A stretch of DNA of 64,000 nt, taken from Prevotella sp. Lineage in GTDB: Bacteria > Bacteroidota > Bacteroidia > Bacteroidales > Bacteroidaceae. Where the stretch lies: the NCBI GenBank assembly GCA_017449495.1, contig JAFTFO010000006.1, positions 62,001 through 126,000 on the forward strand. The letters are read 5' to 3'. Each line of letters begins with the position of its first letter. The first letter of the stretch is position 1. The position numbers were made by a program, and so were the translations under genes. Of the stretch, positions 1 through 8,682 are shown in pieces. The notes under the pieces are model-generated. The model had not been told where the DNA came from and made no database searches. It worked only from the letters and a program-made list of their open reading frames with translations.

Positions 1-53
1 AACATTCTTCTCTTCTCGTTATTGTTATCATTTAAGCCTGAATCAATTTGCTG

Positions 54-85
54 CAAAGTTACAATTATTATTTGGATTATCCAAA
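54..85 (-). promoter_or_regulatory. Bacteroidota-type promoter facing left, out of the window
   Basis: On the minus strand a TTTG (positions 85-82) is followed after 20 bp by TAACTTTG (61-54). This matches the Bacteroidota -33/-7 consensus exactly. It points away from the first gene and presumably drives a gene that starts left of the window. The sequence around the -7 box resembles the UbiA promoter near 23.3 kb. Confidence 0.65.
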
Positions 86-188
86 ATAATGCTTGACTTT
101 CTTGCAAACTTATGGAATACAATGACTAACAGTACCTCTTTGTCATTTCTTTTTTATAATGTTAAAATCGCACATTTTATATATAATT

Positions 189-220
189 TTTGGTTATGTC
201 AGTCGAAATTTCTATATTTG
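189..220 (+). promoter_or_regulatory. Promoter of the first glycosyltransferase operon
   Basis: TTTG at 189-192 and TATATTTG at 213-220, spaced 20 bp, match the Bacteroidota -33/-7 elements. Transcription would start near 225, leaving a leader of about 25 nt before the ATG at 250. This placement argues against the longer reading frame that would start at 190. Confidence 0.7.
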
Positions 221-249
221 CAAAAATTTTGTGTGACAATAATAACAGA

Positions 250-1293
250 ATGGCTAAAGTGTATAAGATTTCAATAATTATCCCTGTCTACAATGTGCGA
301 AAATATGTTGGGCGTTGCATCAACTCTATTTTTGCACAAGAATGTTGCAATGCAGAGATAGAATGTCTTCTTGTGGATGATTGCACTGAGGACGACAGTA
401 TGGATATTGTTGCTCAGAAGCTGCAAGGCTATGAAGGAAAGATTCATTTCGTCATATTGTCTCGTCCCGTTAATGGCGGATTATGTGCAACACGCAACAC
501 AGGAATAAGAGCATCTAAGGGTGATTATTTGCTGTTTGTTGATTCTGATGATTACTTACAGCCGGGAACTGTGCAGTATTTTATAGAAGAGTTGGAGAAG
601 GCGGGAGGAGATGTAGATGTCGTTATGGGTAATACTTTTTCCTGCATGGATAAGCGGGCGGTAATGAATTTAGGTGAGACAGTAACTTTAATTGATAATA
701 CGAATAAAGAAGGTTTGCAAAAACTTATGTCTCGCGAGATCTTTCATACCTCTTGGAATAAAATGGTCAAGAAAAAGTTTTTTATCGAAGACAAAATCTT
801 TTTTGAAGATGGTATTATCAATGAAGATCTTTTGTGGTCATATCTACTCTTCCTCCGCGCTAAAAACATCCTTCTTTTACCCCGAGTAACCTATATTTAT
901 GAAGATGATAATCCAGATTCCATCACGAATACCTCAGAGATGAGGATTCCGAAGATTCTCAGTAGTCGTGTAATAATATGTAACAAGATTCTGGCTTCAC
1001 CTCCTCCAATGGTGACTGAGGAGTATTATACATATGTGTTCTTTATCCTTATGAAGGCATTGAATTTGTTCGAGAAAGATAGGAAGGAACTATATATATA
1101 CAAAAATGATCTGTATTCTATTAGAAACCAACTATTGAGGGATGTTTGGCATAGAGGTTTCTATGCTCTATATTTGTTCTTGTTGACATCCGTGAAACCA
1201 TTCTATTATGTGATATCTTTTAGGTTTTTCCGTAGGAATTTTGATACTATTATGAGAATGTTTGTCGCTATAGGCAAAAAAACGCATCTATAA
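250..1293 (+). CDS. GT2 family glycosyltransferase
   Basis: A 347-residue GT-A fold glycosyltransferase predicted to act on the cytoplasmic face of the membrane during polysaccharide repeat-unit assembly. The N-terminus has the typical beta strand and IPVYN (residues 11-15), a VDD acidic pair near 42-44 and a DSDD metal/nucleotide motif at 98-101. The C-terminal third is basic and hydrophobic, which may help membrane association. The ATG at 250 was chosen because the promoter at 189-220 lies inside the longer frame and because conserved sequence begins right after this Met. The next gene, an AT3 protein, starts 3 nt after the stop, so the two are likely co-transcribed. Donor and acceptor cannot be told from sequence. 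Confidence 0.9.
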   Translation: MAKVYKISIIIPVYNVRKYVGRCINSIFAQECCNAEIECLLVDDCTEDDSMDIVAQKLQGYEGKIHFVILSRPVNGGLCATRNTGIRASKGDYLLFVDSDDYLQPGTVQYFIEELEKAGGDVDVVMGNTFSCMDKRAVMNLGETVTLIDNTNKEGLQKLMSREIFHTSWNKMVKKKFFIEDKIFFEDGIINEDLLWSYLLFLRAKNILLLPRVTYIYEDDNPDSITNTSEMRIPKILSSRVIICNKILASPPPMVTEEYYTYVFFILMKALNLFEKDRKELYIYKNDLYSIRNQLLRDVWHRGFYALYLFLLTSVKPFYYVISFRFFRRNFDTIMRMFVAIGKKTHL

Positions 1294-1296
1294 TCT

Positions 1297-2256
1297 ATGC
1301 AGCGGAATGTGACCTTGGATATCATGAAAGGGATTGGTATGGTGGCTGTCATATTAGGTCATACTTATACCATTCCTACTCATCCATATAGAAATATCTT
1401 TTTTTCTTTTCATATGCCTTTGTTCTTTATTCTTGCTGGTTATTTCTATAAATATGATAGAGATGTCAAAGGTGAACTTAAAAAGGATTTTAAAAGGTTA
1501 GTTGTTCCATATATCCTCACAGCGTCATTATTTCTGGTTTATGACTTTATAAAAGCTTGTTATTATCATGATGCCAATTGTCTTGTGTTCGGTATTATCA
1601 GCGTTTTATATGGTTCAGGTTCTTTACATTCGTCAATTTATCTTTCGGATGTTCCAATTGTTGGTCCAATATGGTTTCTTTTGGCATTGTTCTGGTGCAA
1701 GGTGGTGTATAACTACCTTATTGTAAATAACCATTATGCAAATTATCTTGTGTTGGGAATCGCAATAGCTGCAACATTATTAGACAGGTATGTGATAAAT
1801 CTTCCTTTTAGTTTGCTACCAGGTTTGTCTGCTATGGTTTTTTATGTAATTGGTGTGATAGTTAAGAAGTATTCTGTAAGTTGGCCTTTAATTACTCTAT
1901 GCATTTTCTGCTGGATTGTTAGCATCATGTATTCTCACATTTGGATGGCGCAGTGTCATTATGGTTTTTACCCTATAGATGTTCTTGGCGCTTGTGGTGG
2001 TACGGCATTCGTATATTGGATATCAACGATAATTAGAAAAACATGCTTCAGCCATCCATTGTCTTGGGTAGGCTTTCATTCATTGTTGATTCTTTGCATT
2101 CATTCCTTAGACATGAACTTTAACTTTTGTTCCAAATGTAATATTCCAGAGATATGGTATTGTCAAGCTCTATTTAAAGTGTCTTTTTGTGTCATATTTA
2201 CAATAATTGCGACTCGTTTAGCGTTTGTGAGGCGTATGTTTGGCCTTTCCTGCTAA
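1297..2256 (+). CDS. Acyltransferase-3 (AT3) membrane protein
   Basis: A 319-residue integral membrane protein of the acyltransferase-3 (OafA/WecH-like) family, which moves acyl groups, usually acetyl, onto sugars across the inner membrane. Visible family marks are the N-terminal LDIMKGIGMVAVILGHTY segment with the conserved His at 22, the 'HMPLFFILAGYFY' stretch, and about ten hydrophobic segments. There is no SGNH domain. It follows the GT2 gene by 3 nt and probably shares its mRNA. Its 3' end faces the next AT3 gene across 77 bp in which no convincing terminator was seen. The acceptor sugar is unknown. Confidence 0.85.
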   Translation: MQRNVTLDIMKGIGMVAVILGHTYTIPTHPYRNIFFSFHMPLFFILAGYFYKYDRDVKGELKKDFKRLVVPYILTASLFLVYDFIKACYYHDANCLVFGIISVLYGSGSLHSSIYLSDVPIVGPIWFLLALFWCKVVYNYLIVNNHYANYLVLGIAIAATLLDRYVINLPFSLLPGLSAMVFYVIGVIVKKYSVSWPLITLCIFCWIVSIMYSHIWMAQCHYGFYPIDVLGACGGTAFVYWISTIIRKTCFSHPLSWVGFHSLLILCIHSLDMNFNFCSKCNIPEIWYCQALFKVSFCVIFTIIATRLAFVRRMFGLSC

Positions 2257-2333
2257 GATATGATACGCAAATCTTGAATCCTTCTCGACTCAATTGAGAT
2301 ATTTCTCCTATTGTCTGGGAGAGTAGTTCCCTT

Positions 2334-3323
2334 TTATGGTATGATATACCTAACGTATCTTTTTCTTTGTAAGGTATAGGTGATTCCTACTGCTAAGAGA
2401 TAAACGAAGAGAGTGCCTAATGTTAAGAACTGAAGGCTGGTGTATGGGATGTATTTCCTTAATACGCAGATGATAAAGAAGTGAAGAAGGTAAACGCCAA
2501 AACTGCGTTGTGCCAGGAAACGCCACACCTTGTGGACGGTCTGCTGTCTGGTAATTCTCTTGATTGCCATAAATACACCGATAGACGGCAGAATACTATA
2601 GAGTCCAAAATAGGAGAATAGTCCGTCTGGCTTGGCATCGGCATGGAATATGATAATGTATCTGATTATCAGGGATGCCAGACTCAATAAGATAATCCAC
2701 AGCAAGTATTTGTTATTGGTCTCATAGTCAGAGATGGAGAGAAGATAACCGAGAAGCGTAAACAGGAAGAATCCGCCGATGGGTAATTGAAATTGAATGT
2801 CTATCCCAAATATACTATAGACTGTTGGAATGATAGACTGAAGAACAATCAATAATGAGCATAGAATGAGTAATTGTTGCTTGTTAAGCTGATTCACCAT
2901 GAGTGCCAGGAAAGGCATAAATAAGTATATTACGAACAAGGGAATGAAAAACCAATAGAAGCCATACGGAACCTGTCCCATAGTGAGACCCCTGACGATT
3001 TCTTTCCAAGGCTGAGCCCCATGTTCCAACATGTAAAGACTGAAGAACGTCACGCTCCAGAACAGATAGGGTAATACAGTACGTAATACTCGCTTCTTAT
3101 AGAATGTCTTGGTAGAGTATCGCTTTCTGTATGATAAAAGCGTGGCACCGGAGAGCATGAAGAAGATGGGGACAGCGAAATAGAAAGATACTTCTATTAA
3201 TACCCTCAGCCACCATAATCCGTCTTTCTCAAAGGTGTGAATCATGCCGTTGCTATGGAGACAAACTACACCGAAACATGAAATGACATTTAAGACATCA
3301 TAATATGCAACCCTTTCTTTCAT
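2334..3323 (-). CDS. Acyltransferase-3 (AT3) membrane protein
   Basis: A 329-residue AT3 family protein. After the start it reads YYDVLNVISCFGVVCLHSNG with the conserved His at 23, then the 'AVPIFFMLSGATLL' motif, then about ten hydrophobic helices with short loops. The start at 3323 (MKERVAYY) was preferred over an upstream Met because the promoter at 3345-3375 lies between them and because AT3 proteins usually begin just before the YxDxL segment. It is a single-gene unit, convergent with the preceding AT3 gene. It probably O-acetylates an exported or lipid-linked glycan; the substrate is not predictable. Confidence 0.85.
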   Translation of the reverse strand: MKERVAYYDVLNVISCFGVVCLHSNGMIHTFEKDGLWWLRVLIEVSFYFAVPIFFMLSGATLLSYRKRYSTKTFYKKRVLRTVLPYLFWSVTFFSLYMLEHGAQPWKEIVRGLTMGQVPYGFYWFFIPLFVIYLFMPFLALMVNQLNKQQLLILCSLLIVLQSIIPTVYSIFGIDIQFQLPIGGFFLFTLLGYLLSISDYETNNKYLLWIILLSLASLIIRYIIIFHADAKPDGLFSYFGLYSILPSIGVFMAIKRITRQQTVHKVWRFLAQRSFGVYLLHFFIICVLRKYIPYTSLQFLTLGTLFVYLLAVGITYTLQRKRYVRYIIP

Positions 3324-3344
3324 GCTTATGCCAATATTTTTCTG

Positions 3345-3375
3345 CAAATGTACGAAATATCCATGACACAACCAA
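3345..3375 (-). promoter_or_regulatory. Promoter of the AT3 gene ending at 2334
   Basis: The minus strand reads TTGG (3375-3372), 19 bp, TACATTTG (3352-3345). The -7 box matches the consensus fully and the -33 box partly. The leader to the start at 3323 is about 16-20 nt. Confidence 0.6.
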
Positions 3376-3435
3376 TTTTTTGCTGGTTATTTTATTAAAT
3401 TATGCAAATAGCCCGTCTGTTTGACTGAAAATTTG

Positions 3436-3443
3436 TATCTTTG
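3436..3443 (+). promoter_or_regulatory. -7 promoter element of the GT4-GT2-GT2-GT4 operon
   Basis: TATCTTTG is a perfect Bacteroidota -7 element placed 13 nt before the ATG at 3457. A TTTG lies at 3420-3423 but the spacing is too short, so no convincing -33 partner was found. Confidence 0.5.
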
Positions 3444-3456
3444 CAACAGTAGAAGT

Positions 3457-4635
3457 ATGGGTACGTCTAAAAGATATAAGATCGTCTTCTGTACACCAGC
3501 CCTCTATTCTGCCGGTGGCGTAGAGCGGGTGGTATCCTTTAAGGCCAGCTACTTTGCAGAACAGTTAGGCTATGATGTGACGATTATCGTGACCGAGGGT
3601 AGGGGGCGGGATTGTTACTTTCCTTTGTCCGACCAGGTGAAGGTCATCAATTTTGAATTAGGCTTTGAGGCGTTATGGCAGGCTTCTTTTATCAAAAAGA
3701 TTTTTCTCTATCTGACTAAACAACGACAGTATAAAAGACTGTTGAAAGCTGAACTGATGCGTATCAGACCGGATATCACCATCAGCATGCTCCGGCGCGA
3801 GATCAATTTCCTGACCAGCATCCAAGACGGTAGTCGGAAGATTGGTGAACTGCATGTGAATAGAGCCAACTACCGAAATTTTGAAGCCAACGACTCCAAC
3901 GTCTTGAAACGTCTCTTTGCTAAACTCTGGATGAAGAGCCTGGTTGGTCAGTTGAGGCGTTTAGACCAGTTGGTAGTCCTGACAGAGAAGAGTAAGGCAT
4001 CCTGGCCAGAGTTGTCGAATGTGACGGTCATCCCAGACCCAATCCCCATACAAGTGGAGTGGGAAGTGGGAAGTGATGAGTATGGAGTGAAGGCCAAACG
4101 AGTCGTGACGATCGGGCGTTATGCCTATCAGAAAGGGTATGACCTATTACTACAGGCATGGGCCGAGGTTGAAAAGCAATATCCTGATTGGACCTTGGAT
4201 ATCTATGGCCAGGGCAATCAGACAAGCTATCGTCAATTGATGACGGAGCTGGGTGTTGATACTGAGCGGTGTCATCTGAATGGCCCCGTCAAAGATGTTG
4301 TTGAAGCGTATCGGGAGGGTTCAATCTTTGTATTGAGTTCCCGCTTTGAAGGCTTTGGACTGGTGCTGGTCGAGGCGATGGCCTGCGGGTTACCAGTAAT
4401 ATCATTCGACTGCCCGGCTGGTCCTGATGAGATTATCACCGATGGAGTCGATGGCCTGTTGGCTCCTTCTGGTGATGTTCATGCGTTGGCCGAAAAAATC
4501 ATGACGTTGATGGCTGACAAGGATCTGCGTCAACGACTGGCCAAACAAGCTCGCCAGACGGCACGGCGGTATGAAATGGCATCTCTTGCTAACCAATGGC
4601 AGAGGTTGTTTGAAACAGTCACCAATAACCGATAA
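3457..4635 (+). CDS. GT4 family glycosyltransferase
   Basis: A 392-residue GT-B fold retaining glycosyltransferase. The N-terminal half begins with VFCTPALYSAGGVERVV, typical of GT4 acceptor domains. The C-terminal donor-binding domain carries a GRYAYQKGYDLLL segment and the E-x7-E motif in EGFGLVLVEAMACGLP. The start at 3457 follows the -7 element; the longer frame would begin before the promoter. Residues around VEWEVGSDEYG are encoded by a heptanucleotide repeat (4054-4075). The stop is 5 nt before the next GT2 gene, with another heptanucleotide repeat across the junction. It is the first gene of a four-gene glycosyltransferase operon ending at 7659. Confidence 0.9.
   Translation: MGTSKRYKIVFCTPALYSAGGVERVVSFKASYFAEQLGYDVTIIVTEGRGRDCYFPLSDQVKVINFELGFEALWQASFIKKIFLYLTKQRQYKRLLKAELMRIRPDITISMLRREINFLTSIQDGSRKIGELHVNRANYRNFEANDSNVLKRLFAKLWMKSLVGQLRRLDQLVVLTEKSKASWPELSNVTVIPDPIPIQVEWEVGSDEYGVKAKRVVTIGRYAYQKGYDLLLQAWAEVEKQYPDWTLDIYGQGNQTSYRQLMTELGVDTERCHLNGPVKDVVEAYREGSIFVLSSRFEGFGLVLVEAMACGLPVISFDCPAGPDEIITDGVDGLLAPSGDVHALAEKIMTLMADKDLRQRLAKQARQTARRYEMASLANQWQRLFETVTNNR
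4054..4075 (+). repeat. Heptanucleotide repeat (GTGGGAA) inside a GT4 gene
   Basis: The coding sequence contains GTGGA followed by two perfect GTGGGAA units and a partial third. A gain or loss of one 7-nt unit would shift the frame of the GT4 gene. Similar 7-mers occur near 17.2, 45.35 and 47.83 kb. Confidence 0.6.
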
Positions 4636-4640
4636 CCGAC
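4621..4640 (+). repeat. Heptanucleotide repeat at a GT4/GT2 junction
   Basis: Units ACCAATA, ACCGATA and ACCGAC(A) follow each other across the stop codon of the GT4 gene (4633-4635) up to the ATG of the next gene at 4641. A change in unit number would alter the last codons and the intergenic spacing. Confidence 0.55.
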
Positions 4641-5666
4641 ATGAACTACGATGTGACCATAGGTATTCCAGTGTTTCAGGCAGAGCCATTCCTGACACGC
4701 TCATTGGAGTCGGCCTTGAACCAGACGTATCCGTCTATTGAGTTTTTGTTAGTAGATGATGGGAGCACGGATGGTTCTTTGTCCATTGTGCAAGATTGTC
4801 AGACCGACCATGTTCGTGGCGCTGATATTCGTGTCATCTCCAATGACCACAACTTAGGGGTATCTGAAGCCCGGAATAGTATCATAGATGAGGCGTCTGG
4901 AACCTATCTGTATTTCATGGATGCAGACGATACTATCGCCGAAGATACTATTGCCTTACTGATGGATCAGATCCGGCAATATGAGGCAGAGGTGGCCTTT
5001 GGTTCCTACGAAAAGATTGGGACGGATGGAAAACGCGAGGTTTATCAGTATCCGTCACTCCAACTGTTTGAAACAGACGAACTGGCGTCTTTTGCTTACC
5101 GGAAATATGCAGGTATTCAGGCATCAGCCTGTAACTATCTCGTTCAGACCTCTCTCTTGCGAGAACATCACCATCGTTTCATCAATACCGACTATTGGGA
5201 AGACTTTGTCTTTACTTTCGATTTGGTGACTCTCGTATCAAGGGCAGTTCTGTTGCCAGACATCACTTACACTTACTGGTGTCGGGAGAACTCCCTTTCA
5301 CGTTATCAGCAGCGACGACAGATTCCCAAGGAAGAGATTCTTCGTAATGTAAGCACCGTCAATCATCTTCGGGAGACCTCTTCTATATTATATAATAAGG
5401 TGTATTACCCTGACCGTTGTTTCAATATCGTGATGACGGGATTCTATATGGCCTGTAATGTTTTGAAACGGCGTCAGGATATCGCTCCCTCTATATCTGA
5501 CGACGAGATAAAGGCGATGCTGACACACCCGGCGACCTTCCGGCAAATCTGTGGCTTTCGTCAGTCTCGCCTCAAGAATCTGGCATTGTATCTACTCGGT
5601 AGGCTTCCAGCAGGCCCCTGTGTGGCGTTGATTAAATGTCTGGGTAAAATGAAGAAGTTAGTTTAA
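4641..5666 (+). CDS. GT2 family glycosyltransferase
   Basis: A 341-residue GT-A glycosyltransferase. It opens with VTIGIPVFQAEPFLTRSLES, has the nucleotide-binding LLVDDGSTDGS stretch near residue 37, and a MDADD metal-binding motif near residue 94. A WED motif around residue 175 (DYWEDFVF) is a candidate catalytic-base region by analogy with related GT2 enzymes. It is the second gene of the operon and is followed after 8 nt by another GT2. It probably adds one sugar to a polyprenyl-linked repeat unit; the linkage is unknown. Confidence 0.9.
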   Translation: MNYDVTIGIPVFQAEPFLTRSLESALNQTYPSIEFLLVDDGSTDGSLSIVQDCQTDHVRGADIRVISNDHNLGVSEARNSIIDEASGTYLYFMDADDTIAEDTIALLMDQIRQYEAEVAFGSYEKIGTDGKREVYQYPSLQLFETDELASFAYRKYAGIQASACNYLVQTSLLREHHHRFINTDYWEDFVFTFDLVTLVSRAVLLPDITYTYWCRENSLSRYQQRRQIPKEEILRNVSTVNHLRETSSILYNKVYYPDRCFNIVMTGFYMACNVLKRRQDIAPSISDDEIKAMLTHPATFRQICGFRQSRLKNLALYLLGRLPAGPCVALIKCLGKMKKLV

Positions 5667-5674
5667 TAAACATA

Positions 5675-6538
5675 ATGATAATGGCAAAGTGGTACGAAAA
5701 ATATCTCAGCATCTATGGGAAATCCTATAAGGAGGTCCCTGATGAGGTGCTCGACAGGATTAAGAGCCAGTTGGCGGGACGACAGAGCCTCGAGCCTGTG
5801 GCGTCTGTGGTGGTCATTGCCTATAATGAGGAGAAACGGTTGGCAGCCTGTCTCTGGTCACTGAGTGAGTTGCAGACCCAGTATCCGATAGAGATCCTGG
5901 GTGTCAACAACAATTCTAAAGATGAAACGGAACAGGTCTATCAGCGGTTGGGACTTCCTTATTTCAACGAGACCAAGCAGAGCCCTGGTTTTGCTCGCCA
6001 ATGTGGTTTGGAACATGCGAAGGGAAAGTATCACTTCTGCATTGATGCAGATACGTTTTATCCTCCTCGCTATGTTGATCTGATGATGACCAAACTCACA
6101 CGCCCGGATGTCTCCTGCGTGAGCTCTTTCTGGAGTTTCTTCCCTGACGAGCAACATTCTGCCTTTGGATTGCATCTCTTTGAATTGGCACGCGATCTGT
6201 TCCTGTATGTTCAGCACTTCAAACGCCCGGAACTCTGCGTCCGTGGTATGGTGTTTGCCTTCAATACGGACTATGCCCGGAAAGTGAAGATCCGAACGGA
6301 TATTCGTCGGGGAGAGGATGGGTCATTAGCCTTGTCGTTGAAACCTTATGGGAAGATCGCCTTCCTGTATGATAGGAAAGCGCGTCCTGTTACTGGTTAT
6401 GGCACGCTCGGAACACAGTCTTTATGGCAGAGTTTTGTCCAACATGTGAAAGTTCAGGGGCGTGGCATCACGCGAATTTTCTTCAAGAAAGACCATTATG
6501 AAGATAGTGACGACAATCTGGTAAAACCGAAGTCATGA
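5675..6538 (+). CDS. GT2 family glycosyltransferase
   Basis: A 287-residue GT2 enzyme. A short N-terminal extension precedes SVVVIAYNEEKRLAACLWSL. The usual VDDGS region is replaced by GVNNNSKDET, as in polyprenyl-phosphate hexose synthases and other atypical GT2 members, and the metal motif is CIDADTFYPP. No C-terminal membrane helices are obvious. Two ATGs are possible (5675 and 5681). The stop overlaps the ATG of the following GT4 gene by 4 nt, which points to translational coupling. The role is probably sugar transfer in repeat-unit assembly. Confidence 0.85.
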   Translation: MIMAKWYEKYLSIYGKSYKEVPDEVLDRIKSQLAGRQSLEPVASVVVIAYNEEKRLAACLWSLSELQTQYPIEILGVNNNSKDETEQVYQRLGLPYFNETKQSPGFARQCGLEHAKGKYHFCIDADTFYPPRYVDLMMTKLTRPDVSCVSSFWSFFPDEQHSAFGLHLFELARDLFLYVQHFKRPELCVRGMVFAFNTDYARKVKIRTDIRRGEDGSLALSLKPYGKIAFLYDRKARPVTGYGTLGTQSLWQSFVQHVKVQGRGITRIFFKKDHYEDSDDNLVKPKS

Positions 6539-7659
6539 GAATCCTGTATGTCACCGATGCCTTAGCGGTCTGGGGAGGACTGGAACGGGTTATTGTCGAA
6601 AAGGCGAATTATCTGGCCACCCACGGTGGTTATGAGGTGACGATTGTCACGGTCAGCCAAGGAAATCATCTTTTTCCATTCCCGTTGGATCCGTCGGTGC
6701 ATCATGTTGATTTGGACATTCCTTTTCACACACAGTATCAGTATTCCGGTTATCGTCGACTATTTCTGCTGAAACGTCTGCATCAGAACTTTAGGAAAGC
6801 CCTCCGTCATCAGGTGGATGCCATCAATCCAGATAGCATGGTATGTACTCGGATAGAACTTGTCAGTGACATCTGTCATGTCAAGGGTAATATTCCATTA
6901 GTGTTTGAATCCCATGCTTCTTTTTGGACGAGTCGGTTTGAAGGAGCAGGATGGCTCCGTCGTTTTCATACCTACTGGATGAATCATTCTGCCAGGAAGG
7001 CTGCTGCCATTGTTACCATGACAGAGGGGGATGCCAGTGTGTGGCGAAAAATTAATCCCTCGGTCTGTGTCATTCCTGATGTGGTACATCTAAATGAATC
7101 AAGTACGTATAGTGACGGTCTGTCTAAGTCGGCTGTCTTTGTCGGTCGTTTGTCGCGTCAGAAAGATATCGGGAGTTTGTTGGCTGTTTGGCGGTTGGTT
7201 CGTCAGCGTCATCCCGACTGGCAATTGCATGTTTATGGAGAGAAAGGGGATATAGAAGAATCCCTTTGGCAACAGTTACATGAGGATGGTTATGGCGTAA
7301 CTGTTCATTCGCCAACAGCTGACATTTTGGACATCTACCAGCTTCATGCCATGCTTTTGCTCACCTCCCGTTATGAACCTTTCGGCATGGTTCTGCCAGA
7401 GGCTATGAGTTGTGGATTGCCAGTTGTCGCCTTTGATTGTCCTTATGGCCCGACAGACATCATTACCGATGGCGTGGATGGCTTCATAATCAAAGATCGT
7501 CAGATGGCGGATTTTGCAGATAAGGTTTGTCTATTGATCGAAAAACCTGACATAAAGCAACAGATGGGAGAGGCGGCCATTCGCTCTTCCCAACGTTATC
7601 GTGCAGACCGCATCATGCCGGCATGGTATCATCTTTTTGAGTCATTTGGCACCAAATAG
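6535..7659 (+). CDS. GT4 family glycosyltransferase
   Basis: A 374-residue GT-B glycosyltransferase, recognisably related to the GT4 at 3457 (the same AxxxxGGLERVV start and a C-terminal DCPxGPxDIITDGVDG stretch). The donor domain has GRLSRQKDIGSLL and the E-x7-E motif in EPFGMVLPEAMSCGLP. Its start overlaps the previous stop (ATGA). Its last 18 bp overlap the 3' end of a convergent AT3 gene (7642-7659). It is the last gene of the operon that begins at 3457. Confidence 0.9.
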   Translation: MRILYVTDALAVWGGLERVIVEKANYLATHGGYEVTIVTVSQGNHLFPFPLDPSVHHVDLDIPFHTQYQYSGYRRLFLLKRLHQNFRKALRHQVDAINPDSMVCTRIELVSDICHVKGNIPLVFESHASFWTSRFEGAGWLRRFHTYWMNHSARKAAAIVTMTEGDASVWRKINPSVCVIPDVVHLNESSTYSDGLSKSAVFVGRLSRQKDIGSLLAVWRLVRQRHPDWQLHVYGEKGDIEESLWQQLHEDGYGVTVHSPTADILDIYQLHAMLLLTSRYEPFGMVLPEAMSCGLPVVAFDCPYGPTDIITDGVDGFIIKDRQMADFADKVCLLIEKPDIKQQMGEAAIRSSQRYRADRIMPAWYHLFESFGTK

Positions 7660-8682
7660 ATACTTTGCCAGTAAGGGACTGACTCTGAGAATACTGCTGA
7701 TTAACAGGCTGACGACCACTACCCATAAGGCCAGGATGAGGGCCATGGGTACAAACAGCGTGTTGTGGTGGTATTGTAGCCAGACATCAGGCTGGACGAG
7801 ATCATATGGCAGCACGAAATAGTGGATGATATAGATGTCGAGTGTTCGTCTGCCAATCAGTTGCAGACTTCGGCCATACCATGTGTTCAGAGAGAAATGC
7901 GCTTGATGTATTCGGAAGAAGGTGAAGCAGATGATTGTCCCAGAAAGGCCAGCTATCAGATAGGCGATGTACTCAATGCCTGGCGTGGAAAGCAGGACTG
8001 GCCACACGATGATAGCTGTAAATGCCCCGATCAATAGGGCCGTGACATAGCGGTTATCCGTCAATTGGATGAATCGGTCGAAATGTCTTCTAACGAACGT
8101 TCCCAGCCAGAAGAAGATGATATGTCTGATCTTGACAAAACTCAGGAAACCTAAGATATCCTTCCATATACCCAATTCCTCAGCATAACGGGTATAGTAT
8201 TTGGCATAGTAGAAAGCGCTGACGGAGAGCATCAGGATGATAGCCAAGACGCGCATTTCCCCTTTATTGGTGTTGTGTCGGTTAAACAGCGCCTCCGCCA
8301 GAATATAGATGACAAAGTATTCAAACAAGACAAACGTGAACCAATAGCCTTTCTTGTCACTGCCAAACGAGCTGATATCCAACAGGTTAAACATGGTTAG
8401 GTAAAGGAACATAAAGACCACCGTAGGAACGATTTGCACCATGAACTTCTTATGGATCATGCTGGTGATCGCATGTCCGTCCCATATCCTGCCAGCCTTA
8501 TAAAACAACCAGCCACTGATGAAGAAGAAGGTTGGCATGCGGAACCGCTCGATGATATCGTTGTAGCCTAACTCATACGATCCGAAGCCGTATGCTGCGA
8601 TATGGAAGTAGACCACGAGAATCATGGCCATCCCGCGCAGGGCATCGATGTATCCGATTCTATTTGGATGGATATGTTCCAT
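7642..8682 (-). CDS. Acyltransferase-3 (AT3) membrane protein, paralogue of the one at 16405
   Basis: A 346-residue AT3 protein. It shares clearly matching blocks with the AT3 at 16405: IGYIDALRGMAMILVVYFH against IEYIDAMRGFTMILVVYSH, FFFISGWLF, KKFMVQIVPT, GYWFTF, RTLDIY and a YLFG C-terminus. The conserved His lies in the first helix. The Met at 8682 was chosen because alignment with the paralogue starts there; an upstream Met at 8706 is possible. Either start overlaps the preceding AT3 stop (8660), so the genes are coupled. It is the last gene of the minus-strand operon 16311-7642 and overlaps a convergent GT4 gene by 18 bp. Confidence 0.85.
   Translation of the reverse strand: MEHIHPNRIGYIDALRGMAMILVVYFHIAAYGFGSYELGYNDIIERFRMPTFFFISGWLFYKAGRIWDGHAITSMIHKKFMVQIVPTVVFMFLYLTMFNLLDISSFGSDKKGYWFTFVLFEYFVIYILAEALFNRHNTNKGEMRVLAIILMLSVSAFYYAKYYTRYAEELGIWKDILGFLSFVKIRHIIFFWLGTFVRRHFDRFIQLTDNRYVTALLIGAFTAIIVWPVLLSTPGIEYIAYLIAGLSGTIICFTFFRIHQAHFSLNTWYGRSLQLIGRRTLDIYIIHYFVLPYDLVQPDVWLQYHHNTLFVPMALILALWVVVVSLLISSILRVSPLLAKYLFGAK

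Noticed and set aside
2257-2333. Terminator between two convergent AT3 genes
   Set aside because: Only very short palindromes such as CTCAATTGAG are present, with no G+C-rich stem followed by T's.
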